Below, in pieces: positions 13,498 through 23,208 of a stretch of DNA of 64,000 nucleotides; positions within the stretch are counted from its first letter, which is position 1, and each line of letters begins with the position of its first letter. This DNA comes from Pseudomonas sp. NCCP-436 (lineage in GTDB: Bacteria > Pseudomonadota > Gammaproteobacteria > Pseudomonadales > Pseudomonadaceae). Location: the NCBI RefSeq assembly GCF_019656335.1, contig NZ_BPLZ01000001.1, forward strand, positions 62,001 through 126,000, in the 5' to 3' direction. A program made the translations under genes and the position numbers. Below the pieces are notes generated by a model. The model had not been told where the DNA came from. It ran no database searches and was given only the letters and a program-made list of their open reading frames with translations.

Positions 13498-14577
13498 TTA
13501 GCGGTGGTTGAGGCTGTTCTCGTACCAATTGCGTGTGTTGTTGACCATTCGTACCAGGCAGAGCATCACCGGCACTTCTATCAGCACGCCGACCACTGTC
13601 GCCAGGGCGGCGCCCGAGTTGAAACCGTACAGGACAATAGCCACGGCAACCGCCAGCTCGAAGAAGTTCGAAGCGCCGATCATGGTGGCCGGGCCTGCCA
13701 CGTCATGGCGCACTTTCAGCGTATGGCAGAGCCAGTAACCCAGCGCCGCGATGAACAGTGTCTGCACCAGCAGGGGAATTGCGATGATGCCGATGACCAA
13801 AGGCTGCTCGACAATCGACTCCCCCTGGAAGGAGAACAGCAGCACTAGGGTTGCCAGCAGAGCCAGAATGGAGAACGGAGAGATTCTGGCCAGAGCCTTC
13901 TGAAAGCTCGCTTCGCCACGCTTCATCAAGTGAACTCGCAGAAACTGGGCGATGGCCAGCGGGATGACGATGTACATCACCACGGAAAGCAGCAAGGTGT
14001 CCCAGGGCACCGGGATCGAAGAGACGCCGAGCAGCAAGGCGACGATGGGCGCAAAGGCAAACACCATGACCAGATCGTTGAGCGCTACCTGGGTCAGTGT
14101 GAAGTTGGCATTGCCCTTACACAGGTTGCTCCAGACGAACACCATCGCCGTGCAGGGCGCCGCACCGAGCAGAATCAGGCCGGCCATATAGCTATCCAGC
14201 TCCTCGGCGGGTAGCCAGGGTGCAAACACCTGCTTGATGAAAAACCAGCCAATCAGCGCCATGGAAAACGGCTTGACCGCCCAGTTGACGAACAGGGTGA
14301 CGAACATGCCGTTCTTCTGTTGGCGCACTTCACTGATTGCGCTGAAGTCGATCTTCATCAGCATCGGGATGATCATCACCCAGATCAGCAGACCGACCGG
14401 GATATTGACCTTGGCGACTTCCAGGGCGCCTACGGCCTGGGCCGCTTGCGGAACAACCAGGCCAAGGATGGTGCCCGCCACGATGCACAGGAACACCCAC
14501 AGGGTCAGGTAACGCTCAAAAACACCCAGCGGAGCCCCGGAGGCCTGTTTCAGGGCGACTTCACACGCATTCGTCAT
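13498..14577 (-). CDS. acr3: arsenite efflux permease, ACR3 family
   Basis: A 359-residue protein with about ten membrane segments. It exports arsenite driven by the proton-motive force. Family hallmarks include LLIWVMIIPMLMKIDF, AAPCTAMVFVWS with the conserved Cys-Thr of ACR3, NDLVMVFAFAPI and GASNFFELAVAVAI. It is divergent from arsR across a 110-bp region holding an inverted repeat. The downstream ATPase gene is a remnant, so the pump must work as a secondary carrier. Confidence 0.95.
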   Translation of the reverse strand: MTNACEVALKQASGAPLGVFERYLTLWVFLCIVAGTILGLVVPQAAQAVGALEVAKVNIPVGLLIWVMIIPMLMKIDFSAISEVRQQKNGMFVTLFVNWAVKPFSMALIGWFFIKQVFAPWLPAEELDSYMAGLILLGAAPCTAMVFVWSNLCKGNANFTLTQVALNDLVMVFAFAPIVALLLGVSSIPVPWDTLLLSVVMYIVIPLAIAQFLRVHLMKRGEASFQKALARISPFSILALLATLVLLFSFQGESIVEQPLVIGIIAIPLLVQTLFIAALGYWLCHTLKVRHDVAGPATMIGASNFFELAVAVAIVLYGFNSGAALATVVGVLIEVPVMLCLVRMVNNTRNWYENSLNHR

Positions 14578-14614
14578 CTTTGCTGCCTTCCTCGTTCGCC
14601 TGGCGCGCAGAGCG

Positions 14615-14659
14615 CCATATATTCACTTTTCCACATATTCGGAAAAGGTAATATATTGG
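14615..14659. promoter_or_regulatory. ArsR-type operator between acr3 and arsR
   Basis: An imperfect inverted repeat centred on TTTTCC (14627-14632) and GGAAAA (14641-14646). It extends outward into CCATATATTCAC on the left and its near complement GGTAATATATTGG on the right. It lies in the 110-bp divergent promoter region of acr3 and arsR, where an ArsR dimer would bind and be released by arsenite. Confidence 0.65.
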
Positions 14660-14687
14660 CTCGCATGCATGTTGGATAGGGGGCAGC

Positions 14688-15077
14688 ATGAGTCAGACAA
14701 AGCCAAATACAGAGCCCAACGGCAGCCAACCCATGTCGCCAATCGAGGTGTTCAAATGCCTGTCCGATGAGACGCGGGCGCGCATCGTTTTTCTGGTGAC
14801 CCAGGAGCAGGAGCTGTGTGTCTGTGAACTGACCTCGGCACTGGAAGCAGCACAACCAAAGATTTCCCGACACCTGGCCATGCTGCGCAGCGGCGGCCTA
14901 CTGGAAGATCGACGCAAAGGCCAGTGGGTGTACTACCGCTTGCATCCGCAGTTGCCGGAATGGGTGAGCGAGATCTTGAAAAAGACCCTGGACAGCAATG
15001 CCGAATGGTTGCGCCAGGACGTGCAGCGCCTCCGGCAAATGCGTGATCGCCTCGGGAGCAAGACTGCCTGCGATTAG
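14688..15077 (+). CDS. arsR: arsenic-responsive transcriptional repressor ArsR
   Basis: A 129-residue winged-helix protein of the ArsR/SmtB family. The motif ELCVCEL supplies the Cys pair for arsenite or antimonite at the DNA-binding helix. QPKISRHLAMLRSGGLLEDRR is the recognition region, given here in part as KISRHLAMLR. It starts at the ATG with a G-rich ribosome site. A second ATG 15 codons in (MSPIEVFKCL) is possible and closer to the family's usual start. It heads a plus-strand ars operon. Confidence 0.95.
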   Translation: MSQTKPNTEPNGSQPMSPIEVFKCLSDETRARIVFLVTQEQELCVCELTSALEAAQPKISRHLAMLRSGGLLEDRRKGQWVYYRLHPQLPEWVSEILKKTLDSNAEWLRQDVQRLRQMRDRLGSKTACD

Positions 15078-15161
15078 ACGCAAACGCTCAACTCGAAAGC
15101 GATGCACTCAAGTCCAAGCCGAACAGAAGCGGCCAGCTGTAGCCCAATAGGTAATGACCCC

Positions 15162-15872
15162 ATGATTGACAATCTGCCCAACGTCGTCGAGGAGCTGTTT
15201 GACCGCTCTATCCCGGCAAAACTGAATCTCCCCGAAGGGGGGCACAAGCCGCGCATTCTGCTGCTCTATGGCTCCAACCGAGAGCGCTCCTACAGTCGAC
15301 TGCTAACTCAGGAAGCGGCACGCTTGCTGGAAGCCTTCGGTGCGGAAACCAGAATCTTCAATCCTTCCGGCCTGCCCATGCCGGACGATACTGACAGCAG
15401 CCATCCCAAGGTCAAGGAACTCATCGACTTGGTGCTCTGGTCGGAAGGTCAGGTGTGGTGCTCACCGGAGCGCCATGGAGCCATGACCGGCGTGTTCAAA
15501 TCGCAGATCGACTGGATACCGCTGGCCATGGGTGCCATCCGCCCCAGTCAGGGCAAGACCCTGGCCGTCATGCAGGTCTGTGGCGGCTCGCAATCCTTCA
15601 ATGCGGTTAACCAGATGCGCGTTCTGGGGCGCTGGATGCGCATGTTTACTATCCCCAACCAATCGTCGGTGCCCAAGGCCTACCTTGAATTCGACGAGGC
15701 CGGACGCATGAAACCCTCCAGCTATTACGACCGCGTAGTGGACGTCATGGAGGAACTGGTCAAGTTCACCCTGCTGCTGCGGGGGCACAGCGACTATCTG
15801 GTCGACCGCTACTCGGAACGTAAAGAGTCCGCTGAAGAACTCTCCAGGCGCGTCAACCAACGCAACCTCTGA
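15162..15872 (+). CDS. arsH: NADPH-dependent FMN oxidoreductase ArsH
   Basis: 236 residues from [13 protein letters not shown], a start with an AGGT ribosome-like sequence. The frame is open to an ATG at 15102 that would add 20 unmatched residues. It has the flavodoxin-like fold with the phosphate-binding loop [11 protein letters not shown] and the [20 protein letters not shown] block specific to ArsH. It oxidises trivalent organoarsenicals and counters oxidative stress. It lies between arsR and arsC. Confidence 0.93.
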   Translation: MIDNLPNVVEELFDRSIPAKLNLPEGGHKPRILLLYGSNRERSYSRLLTQEAARLLEAFGAETRIFNPSGLPMPDDTDSSHPKVKELIDLVLWSEGQVWCSPERHGAMTGVFKSQIDWIPLAMGAIRPSQGKTLAVMQVCGGSQSFNAVNQMRVLGRWMRMFTIPNQSSVPKAYLEFDEAGRMKPSSYYDRVVDVMEELVKFTLLLRGHSDYLVDRYSERKESAEELSRRVNQRNL

Positions 15873-15911
15873 CTGAAAGATATCGTTGCCGATAGGGCAC
15901 AGGAGCACAGC

Positions 15912-16382
15912 ATGCGAGTTCTCTTTATGTGCACAGCCAACAGCTGCCGCAGCATCCTGTCCGAGGCGATGTTCAATCATCTGGCCCCAGATGGCTTCGA
16001 AGCGGTCAGCTCTGGCAGCTTTCCCAAGGGGCAGGTGCTGCCGCGCAGCCTGACGACTCTGCAACAAGCTGGAATCTCCACCGAGGGGCTGAGCAGCAAG
16101 GGCAATGATGCGTTCGAGGGAAACCCTCCGGACATCGCCATCACGGTCTGCGACAAGGCTGCCGGCGAGGCCTGTCCGGTGTACTTCGGCTCGGCGCTGA
16201 AGGCCCACTGGGGGCTGGCGGATCCCTCGGACGTGCAAGGCACTGATAGCGAGGTGGATGCTGCCTTTCGAAGCATCCTGACGCGGATCGAGAAGCGCTG
16301 TCGTGCGTTCCTCGCCTTGCCCTTCGAACAGCTGAGCCGCGACGAACTCCAGCGTGAGCTTGACAGAATCGGAACGATCTAA
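15912..16382 (+). CDS. arsC: arsenate reductase ArsC, low-molecular-weight phosphatase type
   Basis: A 156-residue protein. The N-terminal active-site loop is MCTANSCRSILSE (a CX5R-type phosphatase loop). The later VCDKAAGEACPVYFG segment supplies the additional cysteines, and HWGLADPSD is the conserved acid region. It reduces arsenate to arsenite for export by Acr3. It follows arsH by 39 bp in the same operon. Confidence 0.95.
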   Translation: MRVLFMCTANSCRSILSEAMFNHLAPDGFEAVSSGSFPKGQVLPRSLTTLQQAGISTEGLSSKGNDAFEGNPPDIAITVCDKAAGEACPVYFGSALKAHWGLADPSDVQGTDSEVDAAFRSILTRIEKRCRAFLALPFEQLSRDELQRELDRIGTI

Positions 16383-16408
16383 GCGCGATATGAACACCGG
16401 AGGGTGAG

Positions 16409-16822
16409 ATGTCACTTCAGGCCAAAATTGTTCTGCCGGATGAATTTCCCGCCCTTGCAAAAGCACTTCAGGACGCGGGGCTGCCAGCTGATGACATTGC
16501 TCTTCTTGGGCGAGTCTTCTACTCATTTTCCTTGGATGGGCAACACATCGGTTATGCCGGGTTAGAGATCTATGGCCCTGTCGCCTTGCTTCGTTCGGTA
16601 TGGGTTGCGGAGCAGCATCGCCAGCGCGGGCTAGGCAGCCGAGTGGTCAGTGAGATGGAAAGGATCGCCTTTCAGAGCGGCGTCGAAAGCCTGCATCTTC
16701 TGACTAAGAACCAAGCTACATTCTTGGGTTTACCCCATTTCCACGGACGGTTCCACAACGCATGCGCGGATTATGAAAGTGCTCGTGTAATTAGCAGGGC
16801 CGCACGCGTCTGCTACGACTGA
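16409..16822 (+). CDS. ArsN-like GNAT acetyltransferase of the ars operon, probably frameshifted near the 3' end
   Basis: A 137-residue GNAT protein, 26 bp after arsC. The acetyl-CoA-binding motif is WVAEQHRQRGLGSRVVSEM near residue 70. Family members in ars operons usually continue after motif B with an FFxxLGF-type strand. Here the reading goes ATFLGLPHFHGR, while another frame gives LGFTPFPRTVP from the same bases (about 16722 onward). A small deletion there probably changed the frame, and the last 30 residues look foreign. Acetylation of an arsenic species or antibiotic is the presumed role. Confidence 0.7.
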   Translation: MSLQAKIVLPDEFPALAKALQDAGLPADDIALLGRVFYSFSLDGQHIGYAGLEIYGPVALLRSVWVAEQHRQRGLGSRVVSEMERIAFQSGVESLHLLTKNQATFLGLPHFHGRFHNACADYESARVISRAARVCYD

Positions 16823-16924
16823 TTTCATGCCAGACGAGCGAAGAGGTTTTCACTGGTGGTGTTGTCGCCGCAATGCCCGAAGGCTTGCCTTGTGATTGCC
16901 CCCGGAAATGTGTGAAGACCATTT

Positions 16925-18106
16925 TTATTGTTGCTTGAAGGCTTCCTCCTTCTCCCGGGCTCCCGCCACCCGCAGGGTATTACGCCCGGCATTCTTGGCG
17001 GCATAGAGTGCCGTGTCGGCCTGATGCAGCAGCTCAGTGAGATTCGTGTGTTCGTCCACATGCGATACGCCGCAAATACCGGCGCTGAAGCTTAGGTTGA
17101 TGGAGTGTCCAGCAAATCGCGCCGGTTTGTCGCAGAAGGTGCGACGTAACTGGTCGACCAGTTGCAACGCTCCGTCCGCATCGGTACCGGGTAGCACCAG
17201 CAGGAACTCTTCCCCACCGTAGCGTCCTACATGATCATGCCTGCGTAAACGGCGTTGCAGGTGTGTAGCGCAGTACTTGAGCACGTCGTCGCCGATCAGA
17301 TGGCCGTAACTGTCGTTGATCCGCTTGAAGTGGTCGACATCGAGCATAGCGATGGCCAGAGGAGTCTTCAGCCGGCAGGCACGCTCTATTTCATCGGTGA
17401 AATGTTCGATAATCGCCCGGCGGTTGGGGATACCAGTTAGCGTGTCGAGCATTGCCGTCTGGCGTAGCTGGGATTCGATGCGCTCGCGGGATAGCAACAC
17501 CAGACCGAAAGACAGCATCAGCACCGTAGCTGCGCCGATGGAAACCGAGAAGGTCTGTTTCAGGTTGCTGACGTTGTAGTGCATTTCTGCCGGTGCACCG
17601 CTGAGTATCACCACAACGCGCATACCCAGACCAGTGAGACTGAGGGCAGAACCGAATAGCAGTACGCGGTGAGCCCGGCCGCCTGGCACGGAATATCGGC
17701 GACTGAAGTGGAAAACCAGCAGGCACTGGCACAGTAGCACCATACAAGCTGTCAGTTGGCGGGGTATCTGGGTGTTGAGCAGTACAGTCAGCAACACGAC
17801 CTGTACTACGGGGAAAGTGAAGGCCAGTTTCCAGGGCGGCGGACGGCCGTGGATCAATGGCAGACTGACGGTATAGAAGGCCATGGCGGTCGACAGCAGG
17901 GTGTTGGCCAGCACGTAGCTGATCCACAGTGGCGCATGACCGAATAGGGTGTAACCAACATAGGCGAGTGAATGCGAGAGCATTCCAAGGCCGGTGGTGA
18001 GCATGCCATCTCGGTGATCCAGCCGGCCCACCAGAATCAAGCAACTGCCCATCAGCACCGCGACCAGTGCCACAGCACCGAACAGCGTCTGGGTATGGGC
18101 GACCAT
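16925..18106 (-). CDS. membrane-bound diguanylate cyclase (GGEEF)
   Basis: A 393-residue protein. The N-terminal half (about residues 1-190) is a multi-pass membrane sensor of roughly six helices. The C-terminal half is a GGDEF domain with an intact GGEEF active site at about residue 297 and an RRHD inhibitory I-site five residues before it. It should make cyclic di-GMP with product inhibition. It has no partner gene and is convergent with the arsenic operon. The sensed signal is unknown. Confidence 0.93.
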   Translation of the reverse strand: MVAHTQTLFGAVALVAVLMGSCLILVGRLDHRDGMLTTGLGMLSHSLAYVGYTLFGHAPLWISYVLANTLLSTAMAFYTVSLPLIHGRPPPWKLAFTFPVVQVVLLTVLLNTQIPRQLTACMVLLCQCLLVFHFSRRYSVPGGRAHRVLLFGSALSLTGLGMRVVVILSGAPAEMHYNVSNLKQTFSVSIGAATVLMLSFGLVLLSRERIESQLRQTAMLDTLTGIPNRRAIIEHFTDEIERACRLKTPLAIAMLDVDHFKRINDSYGHLIGDDVLKYCATHLQRRLRRHDHVGRYGGEEFLLVLPGTDADGALQLVDQLRRTFCDKPARFAGHSINLSFSAGICGVSHVDEHTNLTELLHQADTALYAAKNAGRNTLRVAGAREKEEAFKQQ

Positions 18107-18662
18107 GATTTTCCATTGTCTTTATCGGGTGGTCTACTGTATTACAGTCGCCCGCTGACGAGATAGCAAAATGACATCCCTGCTTCTGTCGCGCACTATG
18201 TAAAAGATCTCCAACGTGGGGAGCACAACTGAGTAGAGACAGCCGAGTGCTGTTATGTGCCGTATCTGACCTTCACGCTGTGATTGCGGATGACCAGGTC
18301 GTCGGTAAAACCAGCCAGGCAGATGGCTGGAAGAGCCGGCAGCGTGCAGAGCAAAGGGGGATGCAGCTGCGACCAAAGGGCACTTGGCTGACGCTCACGT
18401 CATGGATCTGAAATCCGCCGCAGCAGGTTTTACAAGACTGGCTTGAGCGAATAGATGCCGAACTCTTTTCCCCGGGCGGTTATCCCGGATAACCCGTCCC
18501 GGCGCAGCTTCTGGCGGTGTGCTTTACGCGTTCGTCCGTGTCCTGCCGGTTAACGTATGCCCTGTGTGAGCCTCTTTCGCTTGATGGCTTTTTGCTATAA
18601 GACCAGCAAGATACGTGGCACCGTAGCCCTGCCCGGTCTTTTTATGAACATCTTATCCACAG
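18107..18662. other. gene-free region with palindrome and a perfect DnaA box
   Basis: No credible gene: an 80-codon minus-strand frame at 18134-18376 has no recognisable features. A perfect inverted repeat GGTTATCC-c-GGATAACC spans 18478-18494. A perfect DnaA box TTATCCACA lies at 18653-18661, directly beside the plsC stop codon and about 13.7 kb from oriC. It is the boundary between the accessory segment and the backbone. Confidence 0.6.
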
Positions 18663-19430
18663 TTAGCGGGCTTCGGCCGGCGTCTCTGCTGACAGTGCTT
18701 CACCACGCAGGGCTGCTTGCTGACATCTGACCCACTGGTAGGCGCGCTCGTTGAGTTCGGCGATAGCACGTGGGCCCTCCCCCTCGGCGTGCATAGGCGC
18801 GCCAATGATCACCTGAATGGTGCCGGGGCGCTTGCCCCAGCCTTCCTTGGGCCAGAATTCGCCGGCATTGTGTGCGATCGGCAATACCGGCAGACCAGCG
18901 TTCACCGCCAGCGCCGCTCCGCCACGGGAGAACTTGCCGAGTTGCTCCGGCGGGTTTCGCGTACCCTCGGGAAATACCAGCACCCAGGCACCCTGGCGCA
19001 GTCGCTCGTCGCCCTGGCGGGCCATCTGCTTGAGCGCCGCCTTGGGATTGCTGCGATCGATGGCGATAGGTTTGAGCAGAGCCATGCCCCAACCGAAGAA
19101 CGGCACATGCAGCAGTTCACGCTTGACTACCTGTGATAGCGGCTCGAACAGCGCGGAGAGGAAGAAGGTTTCCCAGGTACTCTGGTGGTTGGCGAGAATC
19201 ACGCAGGGGCGCTGGGGGATGTTCTCCAGGCCGCGTACCTCGTAGCGGATGCCGGCCACCACCCGAGCTAGCCAGACTGCGCAGCGACACCAGGTCTGAA
19301 TGACGAAGCGATAGCGCTGACGAAATGGAAGTAGTGGTGCTACCAACAGACTGATCAGGCACCAGAAGAACGAACTGGACGACAGCAGCAGGTAGAAAAG
19401 CGTGGTTCTGAAAGCCTGCAGTATCGTCAT
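18663..19430 (-). CDS. plsC: 1-acyl-sn-glycerol-3-phosphate acyltransferase (PlsC family)
   Basis: 255 residues from the ATG at 19430 (MTILQAFRTTLFYLLLSSS). Upstream in-frame codons were rejected because they overlap gmhB. It has an N-terminal membrane helix, the acyltransferase motif NHQSTWE (NHxxxxD/E type) near residue 80 and VFPEGTRNP near residue 150. It acylates lysophosphatidic acid in phospholipid synthesis. The neighbouring gmhB and glyS match the backbone order of P. aeruginosa. Confidence 0.94.
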   Translation of the reverse strand: MTILQAFRTTLFYLLLSSSSFFWCLISLLVAPLLPFRQRYRFVIQTWCRCAVWLARVVAGIRYEVRGLENIPQRPCVILANHQSTWETFFLSALFEPLSQVVKRELLHVPFFGWGMALLKPIAIDRSNPKAALKQMARQGDERLRQGAWVLVFPEGTRNPPEQLGKFSRGGAALAVNAGLPVLPIAHNAGEFWPKEGWGKRPGTIQVIIGAPMHAEGEGPRAIAELNERAYQWVRCQQAALRGEALSAETPAEAR

Positions 19431-19443
19431 GGAGCCTCGTACC

Positions 19444-19977
19444 TTAGGAAGTGAGCAGTTGGTCGGCGACCGCTGCGAGATCATCGAACACCAGGGTTCC
19501 TGGTGGCAACGGCCTGGTCAGGGTGCGTTCGCCCTTGCCGGTTTTTACCAGAACGGGCTGACAGTCGACGGTCAGCGCCGCCTGCAGGTCACTGCTGCTA
19601 TCGCCGACGAACCAGACTCCTGCCAGATCTGTGGCGTAGTGTGCAGCAATCTGCCAAAGCAGGCCGGGCTTAGGCTTGCGACACTCGCAGTGGTCATCCG
19701 GCCCGTGCGGGCAGTAGGCGATCAGGCCAAGCTCACCACCCTGCTCTGTCACCAGTTGGCGCAGGCGTGCGTGCATCGATTCCAAAGTCGCCAGATCGTA
19801 GTAGCCGCGAGCGATGCCGGACTGGTTGGTGGCTACCGCCACGATCCAGCCGGACCTGGACAGACGTGCGATGGCACTGATCGACGAGGGGATCGGAATC
19901 CACTCGTCGAGTGACTTGATGTAGGCGTCGGAGTCTTCGTTAATGACGCCGTCGCGGTCGAGAATCAGCAGTTTCAT
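19444..19977 (-). CDS. gmhB: D-glycero-beta-D-manno-heptose-1,7-bisphosphate 7-phosphatase
   Basis: 177 residues from MKLLILDRDGVINED, where the HAD nucleophile motif DRDGV (DxD) is immediately N-terminal. The Cys/His zinc cluster CPHGPDDHCECRKPKPG is diagnostic for GmhB. VGDSSSDLQAA is the HAD motif IV. It removes the 7-phosphate in the ADP-heptose pathway for LPS core. It is 13 bp upstream of plsC on the same strand. A GC hairpin (19997-20022) separates it from glyS. Confidence 0.95.
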   Translation of the reverse strand: MKLLILDRDGVINEDSDAYIKSLDEWIPIPSSISAIARLSRSGWIVAVATNQSGIARGYYDLATLESMHARLRQLVTEQGGELGLIAYCPHGPDDHCECRKPKPGLLWQIAAHYATDLAGVWFVGDSSSDLQAALTVDCQPVLVKTGKGERTLTRPLPPGTLVFDDLAAVADQLLTS

Positions 19978-20039
19978 TCGGCGATCCGGGGGCCGACGGG
20001 TGGGCGCGAAGGCTCCCACCCGGTCTGCCCGTGCCTCTT

Positions 20040-22094
20040 TCAGCCAAGCAGCGAGATGTCTGCCACGCCGAGGAACAGCCCGCGCAGGCGGGCCAGCAGG
20101 GCGTAACGGTTGGCGCGCACGCGGGCGTCCTCGGCGTTGACCAGTACCGCCTCGAAGAAGGCGTCTACCGGGTCGCGCAGATCCGCCAGTCGGGCCAGTG
20201 CCTCACGATACTGGCGTGCGACGGACAGCGGCTGCACGGCCTGGTCGGCCTGCTGAATGGCCGCGTGCAGGGCGAACTCGCTGGGGCTGTCGAAGTAGTG
20301 AGCCTCGACCTGTTCGGCGATACTGCCTTCGGCCTTGCTCAGCAGGTTCGATACACGCTTGTTGGCGGCGGCCAGGGCTTCGGCCTGTGGCAGTGCGCGG
20401 AACGCCTGCACGGCCTGTATGCGCTGGTCGAAGTCCAGTGCCGATACTGGGCTTACCGCGCGTACAGCCTGGTACACGGCGACATCGATGCCCTCGTCTT
20501 CGTAGCGGGCACGCAGGCGGTCGAAGATGAAGTCCAGTACCTGGGGGGCCAGGCCCTGGGCCTTGACCTTGTCGCCGTATTGGCCGATGGCGAAGTTCAC
20601 CGCGGCGACCAGGTCGAGATCCAGGCCCTTCTCGATCAGGATGCGCAGTACGCCGAGAGCAGCACGACGCAGGGCATAGGGATCCTTGGAGCCGGTCGGC
20701 AGCATGCCAATGCCGAAGATGCCGACCAGGGTGTCGAGCTTGTCGGCCACCGCGACTGCAGCACCGGTGAGGGTGCTCGGCAGCTCGGCGCCGGCGCCAC
20801 GCGGCATGTACTGTTCGTTCAACGCCAGGGCGACGTCTTCCGGTTCGCCATCGTTGAGTGCGTAGTAGTAACCGGCGATACCCTGCATTTCTGGGAACTC
20901 GCCGACCATCTCAGTGGCCAGGTCGCATTTGGACAGCAGGCCGGCACGGGCAGCGCGCTGCTCGTCACCACCGACCTGGCTGGCGATGAAACCGGCCAGC
21001 GCGGAGACGCGGCGAGCCTTGTCGAACACCGAGCCAAGCTGGGCCTGGAATACCACGTTGGCCAGGCGCTGGTTGAAGCTTTCCAGACTTTGCTTCTTGT
21101 CCTGTTTGAAGAAGAACTCGGCATCGGTCAGACGTGGACGCACCACCTTCTCGTTGCCGGCGACGATTTGTGCCGGATCCTTGGACTCGACGTTGGCCAC
21201 GGTGATGAAGCGCGGCAGCAGCTTGCCGCCCGCATCGAGCAGGCAGAAGTACTTCTGGTTGTCCTGCATGGTGCTGATCAGCGCTTCCTGCGGAACCTCG
21301 AGGAAGCGTTCCTCGAAGGAGCAGACCAGCGGCACTGGCCACTCGACCAGCGCAGTGACTTCATCGAGTAGTGCCGGCGGCACGATGGCGGTGCCGTTCT
21401 CGGCTGCGGCCAGCTCGTCGACACGGCGGCTGATCAACTCGCGGCGCTCGGCGAAGTCGGCCAGCACGAAGGCGCTGCGCAGATCCTCGACGTAGCTGGC
21501 CGGGCTGCTGATGTGCACCTCGCGGTTGGCATGGAAGCGGTGACCACGAGACACGCGACCGGCCTTCTGTGCGAGGATCTCGCAGTCGACCACGGTGTCG
21601 CCGAACAGCATCACCAGCCACTGGGTCGGACGCACGAACTCGTCGCGGCGTGCGGCCCAGCGCATGCGTTTGGGGATCGGCAGGTCGTTCAGCGAGTCGC
21701 TGACGATGGTCGGCAGCAGGTTCACCGCCGGCTGGCCGGCAATGTGCTGGGCGTAGCGCAGTTTCGGGCCACTGCGGTCGATTTCGCTGATGTCCACGCC
21801 GCACTTGCGGGCGAAGCCCAGCGCGGCCTGGGTCGGGTTGCCGTCAGCGTCGAAGGCGGCCTGGATGGGCGGGCCGTCGAGGTTCATGCTGCGATCCGGC
21901 TGTTGGCTGGCCAGCTGTTCTACCAGTACTGCCAGACGACGCGGCGCGGCATATACGTGAGCGTTCGCATAGTTCAGGCCGGCGGCCTTCAGGCCTTTTT
22001 CAATACCGGCGAGGAAGGCGTCACCGAGAGATTTGAGCGCCTTCGGTGGCAGCTCTTCGGTACCCAGTTCGACCAGGAAATCTTGTGCACTCAT
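20040..22094 (-). CDS. glyS: glycyl-tRNA synthetase beta subunit
   Basis: A 684-residue protein of normal length, starting [20 protein letters not shown]. It includes the conserved [11 protein letters not shown] and PIPKRMRW blocks, an HD-type central domain and the C-terminal anticodon-binding region. It forms the alpha2beta2 enzyme with GlyQ. Its ATG overlaps the glyQ stop by 4 bp (ATGA), so the two are translationally coupled. A 446-codon frame on the opposite strand is a shadow. Confidence 0.97.
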   Translation of the reverse strand: MSAQDFLVELGTEELPPKALKSLGDAFLAGIEKGLKAAGLNYANAHVYAAPRRLAVLVEQLASQQPDRSMNLDGPPIQAAFDADGNPTQAALGFARKCGVDISEIDRSGPKLRYAQHIAGQPAVNLLPTIVSDSLNDLPIPKRMRWAARRDEFVRPTQWLVMLFGDTVVDCEILAQKAGRVSRGHRFHANREVHISSPASYVEDLRSAFVLADFAERRELISRRVDELAAAENGTAIVPPALLDEVTALVEWPVPLVCSFEERFLEVPQEALISTMQDNQKYFCLLDAGGKLLPRFITVANVESKDPAQIVAGNEKVVRPRLTDAEFFFKQDKKQSLESFNQRLANVVFQAQLGSVFDKARRVSALAGFIASQVGGDEQRAARAGLLSKCDLATEMVGEFPEMQGIAGYYYALNDGEPEDVALALNEQYMPRGAGAELPSTLTGAAVAVADKLDTLVGIFGIGMLPTGSKDPYALRRAALGVLRILIEKGLDLDLVAAVNFAIGQYGDKVKAQGLAPQVLDFIFDRLRARYEDEGIDVAVYQAVRAVSPVSALDFDQRIQAVQAFRALPQAEALAAANKRVSNLLSKAEGSIAEQVEAHYFDSPSEFALHAAIQQADQAVQPLSVARQYREALARLADLRDPVDAFFEAVLVNAEDARVRANRYALLARLRGLFLGVADISLLG

Positions 22095-23038
22095 GCTTGC
22101 GCCTCCAGCTTGGCCAGTACTTCGTCACGCAGTTCGGGGGTGGCCATGGGGAAGCCGAGTCGGGCGCGGGCCTGCAGGTAGCTCTGCGCCACGGCGCGGG
22201 CCAGGGTGCGCACGCGCAGGATGTACTGCTGGCGCGCGGTCACAGAGATGGCGCGGCGGGCATCCAGCAGGTTGAAGGTGTGCGAGGCCTTGAGCACCAT
22301 CTCGTAGGTTGGCAGCGGCAGCTGCAGTTCGATCAGGCGGTTGGCTTCGCTCTCGTAGAAGTCGAACAGCTCGAACAGCTTCTCGACGTTGGCGTGCTCG
22401 AAGTTGTAGGTGGACTGCTCCACCTCGTTCTGATGGAACACGTCGCCGTAGGTCACGGTGCCGAACGGGCCGTCGGTCCAGATCAGGTCGTAGACCGAAT
22501 CGACGCCCTGCAGGTACATGGCCAGGCGCTCCAGGCCGTAGGTGATCTCGCCGGTCACCGGGTAGCACTCGATGCCGCCAACCTGCTGGAAGTAGGTGAA
22601 CTGGGTGACCTCCATGCCGTTGAGCCAGATTTCCCAGCCCAGCCCCCAGGCGCCGAGGGTCGGCGACTCCCAGTTGTCTTCGACAAAGCGGATGTCATGC
22701 ACTTCCGGATCCAGGCCGATGGCCCTGAGCGAGCCCAGGTACAGCTCCTGGAAGTTTTCCGGATTGGGCTTCAACACCACCTGGAACTGGTAGTAGTGCT
22801 GCAGGCGGTTGGGGTTTTCGCCATAGCGGCCATCGGTCGGACGGCGCGAGGGCTGCACGTAGGCGGCGTTCCAGGTTTCTGGACCGACGGCGCGCAGGAA
22901 GGTGGCGGTATGGAAGGTTCCGGCGCCCACTTCCATGTCATAGGGTTGCAGCACCACGCAGCCCTGCTCGGCCCAGTAGTTCTGCAAGGCCAGGATCAGA
23001 TCCTGGAAGGTGCGCACGGCAGGCTTGTTCTGGCTCAC
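22091..23038 (-). CDS. glyQ: glycyl-tRNA synthetase alpha subunit
   Basis: 315 residues from the GTG at 23038 ([19 protein letters not shown]), preceded by AGGTAA. The open frame continues 26 codons upstream, but the family starts here. Class II aminoacyl-tRNA synthetase core blocks include [19 protein letters not shown] and [19 protein letters not shown]. It supplies the catalytic site for glycine activation. Upstream lies a short divergent promoter region shared with tag. Confidence 0.96.
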   Translation of the reverse strand: MSQNKPAVRTFQDLILALQNYWAEQGCVVLQPYDMEVGAGTFHTATFLRAVGPETWNAAYVQPSRRPTDGRYGENPNRLQHYYQFQVVLKPNPENFQELYLGSLRAIGLDPEVHDIRFVEDNWESPTLGAWGLGWEIWLNGMEVTQFTYFQQVGGIECYPVTGEITYGLERLAMYLQGVDSVYDLIWTDGPFGTVTYGDVFHQNEVEQSTYNFEHANVEKLFELFDFYESEANRLIELQLPLPTYEMVLKASHTFNLLDARRAISVTARQQYILRVRTLARAVAQSYLQARARLGFPMATPELRDEVLAKLEAQA

Positions 23039-23208
23039 GAAAAAGTTACCTGTGGAGGCTTGCGAGGAAAGCTGGGGAGTATATCGAAACTCGACGCAGG
23101 CCGCAGGGTACGGCACGTTGGCATCGTCCCATCAGGTGCAATGGCTGTATTTATATCCAGATATATTGTCGTTATAGTCGCCGCATCATCCTGACCGAGG
23201 CTTTTTCC

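Noticed and set aside
18134-18376. 80-codon minus-strand reading frame in the gap before plsC
   Set aside because: No ribosome site, no domain and ordinary intergenic composition.
19997-20022. CGGGTGGG/CCCACCCG hairpin as a glyS terminator
   Set aside because: No T-tract on the minus strand; mentioned only as a hairpin.
20031-21371. 446-codon plus-strand reading frame
   Set aside because: Antisense shadow of glyS with no family features; GC-rich third positions keep the frame open.
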